Shown here: positions 9,348 to 16,645 of the stretch, piece after piece
How positions within the stretch are numbered: position 1 is the first letter of the stretch
Layout: each line of letters begins with the position of its first letter
From: Erysipelothrix sp.
GTDB taxonomy: Bacteria > Bacillota_I > Bacilli_A > Erysipelotrichales > Erysipelotrichaceae
Assembly: GCA_012727815.1 (NCBI GenBank)
Contig: JAAYGI010000021.1
Coordinates: forward strand, 1 to 41,626
Direction: 5' to 3'
DNA length: 41,626 bases
Made by a program: the position numbers and the translations under genes
The notes under the pieces: model-generated
Told to the model about the DNA's origin: nothing
Seen by the model: only the letters and a program-made list of their open reading frames with translations
The model's database searches: none

Positions 9348-11351
9348 ATGAGTTTATTTAAAAGACGCAATTACAAGGGAAGTAGTGACCATTTACAAAA
9401 AGATTTAAATCTTTTCAAAACCATGAATAAAAGAATGGTTATTTTAATGGTGGCTGTAGCGCTTGTAGCAACATCTTTAATTGGTAGACTTTATTATATT
9501 CAAATTATTAATGCCGAACACTACAAAGATTTAGTTGCTATGAAAGAAACCATTCCGATAACAAATGGAACCGCACGCGGTGAAATATACGATCGAAATG
9601 GTGAATTGGTAGTAACAAACAAACCCATTAATACCATAAACTACTTATCAAGACGTGCTATGAATATGTATGATCAATATGATCTGGCATTGAAGTTTGC
9701 AGAACGATATGAAGTTGAATTTGAATTAATGGACCGTGAACTTAAAGATTTGTATATATTTCTAAATGAAAATGGAAAAGACTTGGTAACATCTGAAGAA
9801 TTAAAAGAATTACTCTTCAATGATGCTAAAGTAAATCAGTTAAAGCTAAGCCGTGTTACACCAGAACATATCGCAACTATTACTGATATTCAGAAAGAAG
9901 CATTCAAAGTTTATTTAAAGATGAATACTCAAACACAAGGGAATGCTGCTATTATCCTTGAAAATGCATCAGATGCAGATATATCATTTTTATCCGAAAA
10001 CCTAAATGACTTTCCAGGATTCTCTTGGGGAACAACATGGGAAAGACAGTATGTAGGTATTGAAGGACTTCAAGGAATCGTAGGTTCTGTAAATGATATC
10101 CCTTATGAAAAACTCAGTTATATGCGTGCTAAAGGCTATTCAAACAATGACAAAATCGGAGTAAGTGGTCTTGAATATACATATGAAGAGTATCTATCAG
10201 GAGTCAAAACTCAATATAAAATTGATCCTGTTACCGGTGAAAATGTCACCTTAGTAAAGGGTGAAAAAGGGCATGACCTCATTCTTACTATAGACATGCA
10301 GTTACAAGAAAAACTATTTGAAGAAGTAAAACGTGAATGGCTGTCTATGAAAGGACAACCGGCACGTGAATATATGCATGGTATTGACTTTGTATCTAGT
10401 AATCCTCAAACAGGAGAAATACTGGCAATTGTCGGACTTCGTGAAAGCAGTGATGGTGTGATTTATAATGACCCATCTGCTGTTCTACTTGAAGCCCATC
10501 CAGTAGGATCTGTTGTTAAAGGTGCTACTGTATATACAGGATTACAAGAAGGTGTAATGAAACCAGGGGAAATCGTACAAGATAGACCTCTACATATTGC
10601 AGGAACTCAACCCCGTGTATCATGGACTACTTTAGGGCCTGTAAATGACCTAACGGCTTTACAAAAATCAAGTAACATTTATATGTTTATGGTGGCTATT
10701 AAATTAGGTGGTGGAACATATATTCCAAATGCACCTTTAAACTTTAATAAACCTATCGAAGATACATTTTCCCTAATGAGAAATTATTTTGGTCAATTTG
10801 GTCTTGGAGTTGAAACAATGATAGATTTCCCACGAGAAGAAACAGGATATAAAGGGGCATCACAAAGTGGTGGACTCTTACTGGAATTCTCCGTAGGACA
10901 GTATGATAACTACAACGCAATGCAATTGAATCAGTACATATCTACGATTGCAAATGGTGGTTATAGATTAAAACCTTATTTTGTAAAAGAGGTAAGAAGT
11001 AGCACACAGAACGTAACGATACTAAAAAACGACCCATTAATCTTAAATGAGATTGAAGGTAAAGAAAGTCTAGATCGTGTTAGGGAAGGCCTTAGACTGT
11101 GTAATTACACAGGAGCATGTGGTCCTTATAGAAATAAACCTTACACATCCGCTGGTAAAACAGGAACTGCAGAATATAGTGCCTATGGAAACAACATGAT
11201 AAATAACTCATTTGTATTCTTTGCCCCCTTTGAAGATCCTATCTTTGCAACATCATGTATTCACAGTGGCGCCTACTATGGACGCTTTTATGAGAATGTT
11301 TGTAAAAGATTAACACCTAAGTTTGCGGATATTTATATGAATTCTAGGTAA
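9348..11351 (+). CDS. Class B penicillin-binding protein (transpeptidase)
   Basis: Monofunctional peptidoglycan transpeptidase, 667 aa, anchored by one N-terminal helix (about residues 30-50: MVILMVAVALVATSLIGRLY) with the catalytic part outside the cell. A PBP dimerisation region follows (GTARGEIYDRNGELVVTN). Catalytic motifs are SVVK (nucleophile Ser388, Lys391), SSN (441-443) and KTGT (Lys604). Features resemble PBP2/PBP2b-type elongation enzymes, but I cannot decide between elongation and division without its partner (RodA or FtsW is not in the window). It starts one base after the helicase stop with AAGAAGAT as a weak ribosome site. It is the last gene before an rpmG promoter. Confidence 0.92.
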   Translation: MSLFKRRNYKGSSDHLQKDLNLFKTMNKRMVILMVAVALVATSLIGRLYYIQIINAEHYKDLVAMKETIPITNGTARGEIYDRNGELVVTNKPINTINYLSRRAMNMYDQYDLALKFAERYEVEFELMDRELKDLYIFLNENGKDLVTSEELKELLFNDAKVNQLKLSRVTPEHIATITDIQKEAFKVYLKMNTQTQGNAAIILENASDADISFLSENLNDFPGFSWGTTWERQYVGIEGLQGIVGSVNDIPYEKLSYMRAKGYSNNDKIGVSGLEYTYEEYLSGVKTQYKIDPVTGENVTLVKGEKGHDLILTIDMQLQEKLFEEVKREWLSMKGQPAREYMHGIDFVSSNPQTGEILAIVGLRESSDGVIYNDPSAVLLEAHPVGSVVKGATVYTGLQEGVMKPGEIVQDRPLHIAGTQPRVSWTTLGPVNDLTALQKSSNIYMFMVAIKLGGGTYIPNAPLNFNKPIEDTFSLMRNYFGQFGLGVETMIDFPREETGYKGASQSGGLLLEFSVGQYDNYNAMQLNQYISTIANGGYRLKPYFVKEVRSSTQNVTILKNDPLILNEIEGKESLDRVREGLRLCNYTGACGPYRNKPYTSAGKTGTAEYSAYGNNMINNSFVFFAPFEDPIFATSCIHSGAYYGRFYENVCKRLTPKFADIYMNSR

Positions 11352-11355
11352 TCTA

Positions 11356-11364
11356 TGATATAAT
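11356..11364 (+). promoter_or_regulatory. Extended -10 promoter for rpmG
   Basis: TGATATAAT (TATAAT at 11359-11364) lies 27 bases before the rpmG start; the -35 position has no good TTGACA match, so the TG extension probably compensates. The same TATGATATAATT string is found before the gene at 28422. Confidence 0.65.
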
Positions 11365-11390
11365 TAGTACGCTAAAGTTTGGAGGTAATC

Positions 11391-11540
11391 ATGAGACATC
11401 AAGTAACATTAAAATGTACAAGTTGTGGCGAAGAAAACTATATAACAACTCGTAATAAAAGTCTTCACCCAGAACGTATGGAAGTAACAAAATACTGCCC
11501 ACGTGAACGCACGCATGTACTACACAAAGAAAAACGATAA
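11391..11540 (+). CDS. rpmG: 50S ribosomal protein L33
   Basis: 49-residue basic ribosomal protein, recognisable from LKCTSCGEENYITTRNK and the end YCPRERTHVLHKEKR. L33 sits on the large subunit near the E site. The zinc-binding C+ form has two CxxC pairs; here the first pair is present (CTSC) but the second is reduced to CPRE, with Glu in place of the fourth Cys, so it looks like an intermediate between C+ and C- forms. GGAGGT at 11381-11386 sets the ATG start. It is transcribed from its own promoter and closed by a UUCG-loop terminator. Confidence 0.93.
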   Translation: MRHQVTLKCTSCGEENYITTRNKSLHPERMEVTKYCPRERTHVLHKEKR

Positions 11541-11573
11541 GAAAATATACACCTTCGGGTGTATTTTCTTTTA
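11541..11573 (+). terminator. Terminator after rpmG
   Basis: TACACC-TTCG-GGTGTA stem with a UUCG tetraloop, extended by GAAAA/TTTTC arms around a two-base bulge, then a T-rich tail (TTTTATT). Confidence 0.85.
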
Positions 11574-11586
11574 TTAAGGAGTTAAT

Positions 11587-12216
11587 ATGAAAATTAAAAG
11601 TATAACAAGTGGCTATGCTCAAACAAATACATACTTCCTAAGTAAAGGAAATAAAATGATTGTAATAGACCCTTGTATTGAAGTTAATAATAATCCAAGT
11701 GCGCTATATGAAAAAATTGAAGGCAAGGATGTTATTGCAATACTAATAACCCATGCACACTATGACCATATTACTGGAATTGATGCACTTGTTGAAAAGA
11801 CATCAGCAAAAGTATACGCATATAAAGAAGAGATTACTTGGTTTAAAGATAATGTTTTAAATCTTGCAAATATGTTTCCGGAACCACTTGATATCAAATC
11901 TAATATAATTCCAATTGAATTTGGAACTTTAAATTTTGATGATTTCAACTTTGAAGTATTAGCTACACCAGGACATACCAAAGGTTCTATTTCATATAAG
12001 ATAGATAATCATATCTTTGATGGTGATTTTATCTTTATGAATTCTGTTGGCCGTACTGATTTATATTCAGGAAACTCCCATCAGATGAAGAAAAGTTTAA
12101 AAGAATTTGTAGCTGAATATAAAGAACAAGATATTCATCTATATCCAGGACATGGTCCTGTCACAACACTTAAAAGAGAAATTAAGAATAATCCATATAT
12201 ATTGGAAGTACTTTAA
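11587..12216 (+). CDS. Metallo-beta-lactamase-fold hydrolase (glyoxalase II-like, YqgX type)
   Basis: 209-aa cytoplasmic hydrolase with the complete binuclear metal site of the MBL superfamily: HAHYDH (His56, His58, Asp60, His61), His131 in PGHTKGS, Asp148 in FDGDF and His190 in YPGHGP. The compact size and GRTDLYSG segment match the small hydroxyacylglutathione-hydrolase-like group that includes Bacillus YqgX, which is also encoded close to comG. The physiological substrate is not known from sequence; low-molecular-weight thiol esters are the family guess. AAGGAG precedes the ATG by four bases. It is terminated independently of comG. Confidence 0.88.
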   Translation: MKIKSITSGYAQTNTYFLSKGNKMIVIDPCIEVNNNPSALYEKIEGKDVIAILITHAHYDHITGIDALVEKTSAKVYAYKEEITWFKDNVLNLANMFPEPLDIKSNIIPIEFGTLNFDDFNFEVLATPGHTKGSISYKIDNHIFDGDFIFMNSVGRTDLYSGNSHQMKKSLKEFVAEYKEQDIHLYPGHGPVTTLKREIKNNPYILEVL

Positions 12217-12241
12217 GGCAAACATTCGTTTGTCTTTTTTT
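12216..12241 (+). terminator. Terminator between the hydrolase and comGA
   Basis: Eight-pair stem AGGCAAAC / GTTTGTCT (one G-T pair) around ATTC, followed by seven T. It begins inside the hydrolase stop codon and isolates the comG operon. The 33 bases to comGA contain no clear ribosome site or strong promoter. Confidence 0.8.
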
Positions 12242-12274
12242 AGGAATAAATTACAGAATGTAGTACTTATAACT

Positions 12275-13144
12275 ATGAAACACTTAGATATATACTTTGA
12301 TCAGTTGATGGAAAAAGCAGTAAGACTTAAGATTACAGATCTTCATATTGATCCCATTGGGAAAACTATTATATTACGAAAACATAAACATAAAGTCGAA
12401 ACTATAAAGGAGGATAGGGTTCCACTTATGTATGATTATCTTAAATATAAGTCCAATATCTTTCTCGAAAGTTTTGGAACCCTACAGACAGGTAGTTTCC
12501 AGTACAATGTGAATATGCTTACCTATTACTTAAGATTTGCAGTACTAGAGACCTATGCAAGAAAGCATGGTGTTTTAAGAATCCTCAATATTATTCCGAT
12601 TAATAATCTAACTGCTTGTGGTATGCCTTTAGATATAAAAGATAAAATACGTACTATGTTTAAAGAAAGTCATGGCTTGATCATTTTCTGTGGTAAAACA
12701 GGAGCAGGAAAATCCACAACAATGTTTGCTGGTTTGAATGAACTAAAAGATAAAGAGATATTTACATTAGAAAATCCTGTAGAAAAGTACATGCCAGATC
12801 TTGTTCAAATAGAATGTAAGGATGATGATTTAAACGATCATATATCACAGCTCTTAAGACATGATCCCGATATATTAGTAATTGGTGAAATACGAACTTC
12901 ATTAGAACTGCAACAAGCAATCAGGGCATCTTTATCAGGACACTTACTGGTTACTACGCTTCATGCCGGTAGTTTTCAAGAGGTATTACTGAGATTAAAA
13001 GAATTAAGTATTTCTACTTTTGAGTTAAGAAATGTCTTAAAGGGAATCGTGTTTCAGAAAATTAATACACATGATACTAAGATAGAATTTCACTTTGAAG
13101 CGAAAAATGAACATGAGATTAAAGGAATGATAGACTATGTTTAA
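12275..13144 (+). CDS. comGA: Competence pseudopilus assembly ATPase ComGA
   Basis: Secretion-superfamily (GspE/PilB-like) ATPase that powers assembly of the DNA-uptake pseudopilus at the cytoplasmic face of the membrane. 289 aa from ATG 12275. Motifs: Walker A GKTGAGKST, the Asp box in TLENPVEKYM, Walker B DPDILVIGEIR and the His box LVTTLHAGS. It is short like other ComGA proteins and lacks the long N-terminal domain and the zinc tetracysteine motif of PilB. No obvious Shine-Dalgarno sequence precedes the ATG, unlike almost every other gene here. It overlaps comGB by eight bases. Confidence 0.93.
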   Translation: MKHLDIYFDQLMEKAVRLKITDLHIDPIGKTIILRKHKHKVETIKEDRVPLMYDYLKYKSNIFLESFGTLQTGSFQYNVNMLTYYLRFAVLETYARKHGVLRILNIIPINNLTACGMPLDIKDKIRTMFKESHGLIIFCGKTGAGKSTTMFAGLNELKDKEIFTLENPVEKYMPDLVQIECKDDDLNDHISQLLRHDPDILVIGEIRTSLELQQAIRASLSGHLLVTTLHAGSFQEVLLRLKELSISTFELRNVLKGIVFQKINTHDTKIEFHFEAKNEHEIKGMIDYV

Positions 13145-14078
13145 TTTCATTAAAAAGACAATAAGAAAATCTAACTATCAATTCTTAGCACCGGTGGTAC
13201 TTGATATTTTGAATACGAAGATCTCCTTTGAAGATATTAAAACAATATTGAAGATTCCTTTCAATAACTTGTCAGAATATTTGGATGTTATTAGTAATTT
13301 TAGATTTGAAAATCTAACGGATACTGATAACTTAGGCTTTTATATTGGATTCACAAAACTTGTAGCTGAATTGAAAGAGATAAGTATTAAGAAATTTATT
13401 TATCCTATGTTTTTACTTGTAGTATCCTTTGTTCTGACATTTTATTTTTCAACTACATTTGGTCCTAGTATCATTGAAATGTTAGAAGGTTTTGATGTCC
13501 ATAATAAGCAACTTTATTTTGTCTTACATATGGTTAATCTATTGAAGGTAATCTGGATTATTTTGATAGTGGGATTAATAATATTACTTTTAATCATTCA
13601 TAATAAAGATTTAAGATATGTATTATTCATTAGATATCATAATCTAAAAATATTTGGATTCGTAAAAAATATACTCAGTTCTCGATTTATATTTGTATAT
13701 CAATACCTATTTAAACTCAATTTAACCACTCAGGAGATACTAAAAGAGATTAAAGAAGTTAAAGGGCTGGGGGATGTTAAATGGATTGGATATCACATAG
13801 AATCCAATCTATCACAAGGTAAAGATTTACTATCCGCAATAGATCTAGAATATTTTAATCCATTTATGATTATTTACTTTAAAAATGGATTTTATACAAA
13901 TAAGCTTTCAAAGAGTTTAGATACATATCAAAAGACATTAGATAAAATTATTAAAAACCAATGTGAAAGATATATACTATATTTTAAAACTTTCGTTTAT
14001 GCTTATATTATTATCTTTGTAGGAATATACTATTTATTCCTATTTCAACCATTATCAATACTGGAGGGGTTATCATGA
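13137..14078 (+). CDS. comGB: Competence pseudopilus platform protein ComGB
   Basis: Polytopic inner-membrane platform (GspF/PilC family, 313 aa) that couples ComGA to pseudopilin insertion. Two T2SSF-like halves can be seen, each ending in membrane helices: FIYPMFLLVVSFVLTFYFST and VIWILIVGLIILLLIIH in the middle, and a last helix near the C-terminus (FVYAYIIIFVGIYYLFLFQP). Sequence is very A/T-rich and divergent, but position between the ATPase and the first prepilin makes the call firm. It starts within the end of comGA and overlaps comGC by four bases (ATGA). Confidence 0.9.
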   Translation: MFNFIKKTIRKSNYQFLAPVVLDILNTKISFEDIKTILKIPFNNLSEYLDVISNFRFENLTDTDNLGFYIGFTKLVAELKEISIKKFIYPMFLLVVSFVLTFYFSTTFGPSIIEMLEGFDVHNKQLYFVLHMVNLLKVIWIILIVGLIILLLIIHNKDLRYVLFIRYHNLKIFGFVKNILSSRFIFVYQYLFKLNLTTQEILKEIKEVKGLGDVKWIGYHIESNLSQGKDLLSAIDLEYFNPFMIIYFKNGFYTNKLSKSLDTYQKTLDKIIKNQCERYILYFKTFVYAYIIIFVGIYYLFLFQPLSILEGLS

Positions 14079-14368
14079 ATAAAAAAGGATTTACATTGTT
14101 AGAAATGGTAATTGTCATGGCTGTGATTGTGATATTATTTCTACTAACAATGCCAAACATTACGAATACAATGGATGTTGTTAATGACAAGGGCTGTGAT
14201 GCTCAGATTAAAGTAATTGATTCAGCCATACTCCAATATAAGTTGAAGCATGACACAATACCTACAGATATCAATCAGCTTGTTTCAAGTGGATTCATCA
14301 GTCAAAAGCAAACTAAATGCAGTAATAATAAAACTCTTAAGATTACAAATGGGCAAGCTCATGAATGA
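14075..14368 (+). CDS. comGC: Major competence pseudopilin ComGC
   Basis: 97-aa type IV prepilin-like protein. The N-terminus MNKKG-FTLLEMVIVMAV shows the prepilin peptidase site (cleavage after Gly5, Phe at +1, Glu at +5) followed by the hydrophobic assembly helix. The soluble part has two Cys (GCDAQ and TKCSNN) that could form the intramolecular disulfide known for ComGC. The length matches Bacillus ComGC (98 aa). GGAGGGG lies just upstream in the comGB end. It overlaps comGD by eight bases. Confidence 0.93.
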   Translation: MNKKGFTLLEMVIVMAVIVILFLLTMPNITNTMDVVNDKGCDAQIKVIDSAILQYKLKHDTIPTDINQLVSSGFISQKQTKCSNNKTLKITNGQAHE

Positions 14369-14636
14369 TGGATTCACACTGATTGAAGTCCTTATTGTTA
14401 TGATGGTCATTACCTTACTATCTCTTGTATTTACATCAAAATTAAAACTCAGTGAAGATACATATTTAAATCCTGAAAACTGCCAATTAAAATCAATGGC
14501 TCATAAAAGTAGATGTCAGTTAAACGATACGATTCATTTTAATGAGAATGGTAATATAAATCATGCTCAAACTATTAAGATATCTAATAAAATATGTGTG
14601 TTTCAATTAGGAATGGGAAGGTATAGTTGTGAATAA
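14361..14636 (+). CDS. comGD: Minor pseudopilin ComGD
   Basis: 91-aa minor pseudopilin. MNDG-FTLIEVLIVMMVITLL shows the cleavage site after Gly4, Phe +1 and Glu +5, then the conserved helix. The basic residue usually found before the Gly is missing if ATG 14361 is used; an in-frame ATG at 14349 would add MGKL and supply a Lys. The soluble domain is short with two Cys pairs (ENCQLK/SRCQLN and ICVFQL/YSCE). The gene is nested tightly: eight bases overlap with comGC and eight with the following small pseudopilin. Confidence 0.85.
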   Translation: MNDGFTLIEVLIVMMVITLLSLVFTSKLKLSEDTYLNPENCQLKSMAHKSRCQLNDTIHFNENGNINHAQTIKISNKICVFQLGMGRYSCE

Positions 14637-14745
14637 GGGAAGTGTACTTATTGAAGTACTGATAGCACTCTTAATCCTACTACAAGTCATAAATGTTTTG
14701 CATATGTTAATAGAGGTGATTTTATTAAGCGCGGATTTACTTTAG
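14629..14745 (+). CDS. Minimal ComGE-like pseudopilin, 38 aa
   Basis: A very small reading frame starting at GTG 14629 inside the end of comGD: VNKG-SVLIEVLIALLILLQV and then a short helix-only tail. It has the full prepilin signature (Lys-Gly cleavage site, Glu at +5, hydrophobic helix) but almost no soluble domain; ComGE in Bacillus is about 115 aa. Its place between comGD and comGF is that of comGE. AAGGTATAG just upstream is a modest ribosome site. It overlaps comGF by 22 bases. It may be a truncated remnant, or a functional helix-only subunit. Confidence 0.65.
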   Translation: MNKGSVLIEVLIALLILLQVINVLHMLIEVILLSADLL

Positions 14746-15089
14746 TAGAGGTTTTGATAGGACTGTTTTTCAGTTTATTAGCATTGCTTTTGATTCAAGG
14801 TATATTACATATAATGGTCAATATACGGATTAAATCTACAAATCAGATAGAAGTTTTTTCCTTACAATTCGAACAGTTTATAATTAGAAATAAGATTGTA
14901 TCCTGCGACTATAATAAAATAGAGACACAAGAATTTGAATTGATATTTGAAAAGAACCGTTTAGTTAAGAAACCAGGATATGAAATCCTACTACAAGATA
15001 TAGAATCATCATATTTTGAATGTAGTGATCCATTAGTATTAAAATTTATATGGGAAGGTGAATCATATGAAATTAAGATTAAAAGGTAA
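14724..15089 (+). CDS. comGF: Minor pseudopilin ComGF, apparent AUU start
   Basis: Read from ATT 14724 the protein is 121 aa and begins (fM)KRG-FTLVEVLIGLFFSLLALL, a perfect prepilin leader and helix. There is no ATG, GTG or TTG in frame upstream of the motif; the first standard start, TTG 14754, would delete the cleavage site and half of the helix. A strong extended ribosome site, AGAGGTGAT (14712-14720), fits ATT 14724 at proper spacing. I therefore assign the AUU start. The soluble part ends in the EFELIFEKNRLVKK and SSYFEC segments, consistent with ComGF. It overlaps comGE by 22 and comGG by 23 bases. Confidence 0.75.
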   Translation: MKRGFTLVEVLIGLFFSLLALLLIQGILHIMVNIRIKSTNQIEVFSLQFEQFIIRNKIVSCDYNKIETQEFELIFEKNRLVKKPGYEILLQDIESSYFECSDPLVLKFIWEGESYEIKIKR

Positions 15090-15408
15090 AGATGGAAATA
15101 TATTACTTTATGTTTTAGTCTTCTATATCTTCTTCCTGTCATGGTTTCATATTCAAATTAAAAAGATATCAGATAGACACGAAGATCAGTTATCTATCAA
15201 AACAATTAATAGAAATTTAAATATTGAAAGACAAGCAGTTTCTTATCTAGACAGTATCTATCCTGAAAGACCAGAAGCCATGGAACTAGAAGGCGTCAGA
15301 TTAGAATTTGAATGCAATGCAAACAAATGTAAAATTTTTGTAAAAGGAGATATCAATTATTCGTTTTTATATGTTATAATAGAATCGAATGAAATAGAAT
15401 GGAGGTAG
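15067..15408 (+). CDS. comGG: ComGG-like pseudopilus protein
   Basis: 113 aa, starting at ATG 15067 behind GGGAAGGTGA. A short basic N-terminus (MKLRLKGKDG) leads into one hydrophobic helix (NILLYVLVFYIFFLSWF), followed by a soluble domain with one CNANKC pair. There is no standard FTLxE motif, as is also the case for ComGG of Bacillus. Assignment rests on its being the last gene of the comG cluster, single-helix topology and size. Its stop codon lies within the efp ribosome site region. Confidence 0.7.
   Translation: MKLRLKGKDGNILLYVLVFYIFFLSWFHIQIKKISDRHEDQLSIKTINRNLNIERQAVSYLDSIYPERPEAMELEGVRLEFECNANKCKIFVKGDINYSFLYVIIESNEIEWR
15372..15380 (+). promoter_or_regulatory. Extended -10 promoter for efp
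   Basis: TGTTATAAT (TATAAT at 15375-15380) with the TG extension, inside the 3' end of comGG and 34 bases before the efp start. No convincing -35 box. It would allow efp to be expressed independently of competence. Confidence 0.6.
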
Positions 15409-15413
15409 ATTTG

Positions 15414-15974
15414 ATGATTTCTTCAAATGATTTAAGAACTGGTATGGCTATAGTTTATGAAGATAACCTTTATCAAATTATTAGTCAATCTCAGAATAAA
15501 ACTGCAATGCGTCAAATGATCGTTAAAGCGAAAGTACGTAACATGCATACAAACTCTATTACCGAATTAACATTTACAGGTGGAGACAAACTTAAAGTTG
15601 CTCACATCGATAAAAGAAACATGCAATATCTATATGATGCTGGTACAGCACTTGTTTTTATGGACAGTGAAACGTATGAGCAATTAGAAATTGAAAAAGA
15701 CAAATTAGAGTGGGAAATGAACTTCCTTAAAGAAAATCTTGATGTTACAATTATTATGTACGAACAAGAAGTACTTGGAATCCAATTACCAGAAAAAATT
15801 GCACTTAAGATCACTGAAGCTGAGCCAGCTGTAAAAGGTGATACTACTAATAATGCACAGAAAAATGCAGTATTAGAGACAGGTTATGAAATTAGAGTAC
15901 CTCTATTTATCGATAGAGATGAAGTTGTAATGGTTAATACCACAGACGGCAAGTATGCTGGACGTGCAAATTAG
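15414..15974 (+). CDS. efp: Elongation factor P
   Basis: 186-aa three-domain translation factor that relieves ribosome stalling at polyproline. N-terminal KOW-like domain begins MISSNDLRTGMAIVYEDNLY; the OB domains contain YEQLEIEKDKLEWEMNFL and the C-terminal signature-like GYEIRVPLFIDRDEVVMVNTTDGKY. The loop that normally holds the modified lysine or arginine (PGKGxAF) reads NKTAMRQM; counting back from the conserved KVRN segment, Met32 occupies the tip position and Arg33 is next to it. GGAGGT at 15400-15405 sets ATG 15414. Promoter upstream and terminator downstream make it a single-gene unit. Confidence 0.95.
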   Translation: MISSNDLRTGMAIVYEDNLYQIISQSQNKTAMRQMIVKAKVRNMHTNSITELTFTGGDKLKVAHIDKRNMQYLYDAGTALVFMDSETYEQLEIEKDKLEWEMNFLKENLDVTIIMYEQEVLGIQLPEKIALKITEAEPAVKGDTTNNAQKNAVLETGYEIRVPLFIDRDEVVMVNTTDGKYAGRAN

Positions 15975-15996
15975 TACCCTTTTTGGGTGCTTTTTC
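15973..15996 (+). terminator. Terminator after efp
   Basis: AGTACCC / GGGTGCT stem (one T-G pair) with a T5 loop, starting in the efp stop codon and followed by TTTTTCTTTTTT. Confidence 0.85.
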
Positions 15997-16025
15997 TTTT
16001 TTATTAAAATTTAATATTTATATTT

Positions 16026-16092
16026 ATTTGTATATTTGTGGAATGACGGTCCACATGTTTCTACCTCGCGCCAATCTCGCGAGACTACAAAT
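16026..16092 (+). promoter_or_regulatory. Purine (guanine-class) riboswitch aptamer
   Basis: All elements of the purine aptamer are present. P1 is ATTTGTA (16026-16032) with TACAAAT (16086-16092), seven perfect pairs. P2 is GTGGA/TCCAC with a seven-base loop. J2/3 is the invariant TTTCTACC. P3 is TCGCG/CGCGA with a seven-base loop CCAATCT. J3/1 is GACTA. The C in GACTA (position 74 of the Bacillus xpt numbering; U in adenine riboswitches) predicts guanine or hypoxanthine recognition. It heads purEKLCFMNHD, as in Bacillus, where guanine excess turns the operon off. Confidence 0.92.
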
Positions 16093-16115
16093 CAACTTTT
16101 TTAGTTGTTTTTGTG
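16087..16115 (+). terminator. Riboswitch expression platform, conditional terminator
   Basis: A short CAACT/AGTTG hairpin (16093-16107) is followed by TTTTTG. A longer alternative pairing, ACAAATCAAC with GTTGTTTTTGT, uses the P1 3' strand and buries the T run. The two structures exclude each other: ligand-stabilised P1 would free the T run and favour the terminator, absence of ligand would favour the longer anti-terminating hairpin. This mechanism is inferred from base pairing only. Confidence 0.55.
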
Positions 16116-16121
16116 TTTGAG

Positions 16122-16152
16122 AAACTTATTATACATATAATAAGTTTTTTTT
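16122..16152 (+). terminator. Second terminator-like hairpin before purE
   Basis: AAACTTATTAT / ATAATAAGTTT, eleven perfect A/T-rich pairs around ACAT, followed by eight T and then directly by the purE ribosome site (AGGAGG, 16161-16166). It may be the actual regulated terminator of the riboswitch or an additional attenuation point. Confidence 0.7.
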
Positions 16153-16171
16153 GTTTTCACAGGAGGATATT

Positions 16172-16645
16172 ATGAAGGTTTCAATTATTATGGGTTCTAA
16201 AAATGATGACAGTATCATGCATGAAGCATGTCTTATACTGGATAAATTCGGTGTTTCATATGAAAAAAAGGTTGTGAGTGCTCACAGAACACCTTTAGAA
16301 ATGGTTGATTATGCAAAAACATTAAATGAAAGAGGGTTTAATGTTGTAATCGCCGGAGCAGGTGGTGCAGCACATTTACCAGGTATGGTTGCCGCAATTA
16401 CTGATCTTCCAGTAATCGGTGTACCAATAGAAACAAAGGCATTAAAAGGTGTAGATTCCTTATTAAGTATTGTCCAGATGCCAAAAGGAATTCCAGTACT
16501 TACTGTATCTATCAATGGTGCAGCAAATGCAGGTATTGCAGCGGTACAAATCTGTTCAATTAAAGAGCCATCATTAAAAGAGAAGATTATTGAGTATAAA
16601 AAAGGATTATCAAAAACAACATGGGAGCAACAATTTGATGAATAG
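16172..16645 (+). CDS. purE: N5-carboxyaminoimidazole ribonucleotide mutase PurE
   Basis: 157-aa class I PurE, which converts N5-CAIR to CAIR together with PurK. The N-terminus has the nucleotide/phosphate-binding loop [10 protein letters not shown], then VSAHRTP with the catalytic His, and the glycine-rich [18 protein letters not shown] segment and PVIGVPI typical of the family. ATG follows AGGAGG by five bases. First gene of the riboswitch-controlled operon; overlaps purK by eight bases. Confidence 0.97.
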   Translation: MKVSIIMGSKNDDSIMHEACLILDKFGVSYEKKVVSAHRTPLEMVDYAKTLNERGFNVVIAGAGGAAHLPGMVAAITDLPVIGVPIETKALKGVDSLLSIVQMPKGIPVLTVSINGAANAGIAAVQICSIKEPSLKEKIIEYKKGLSKTTWEQQFDE

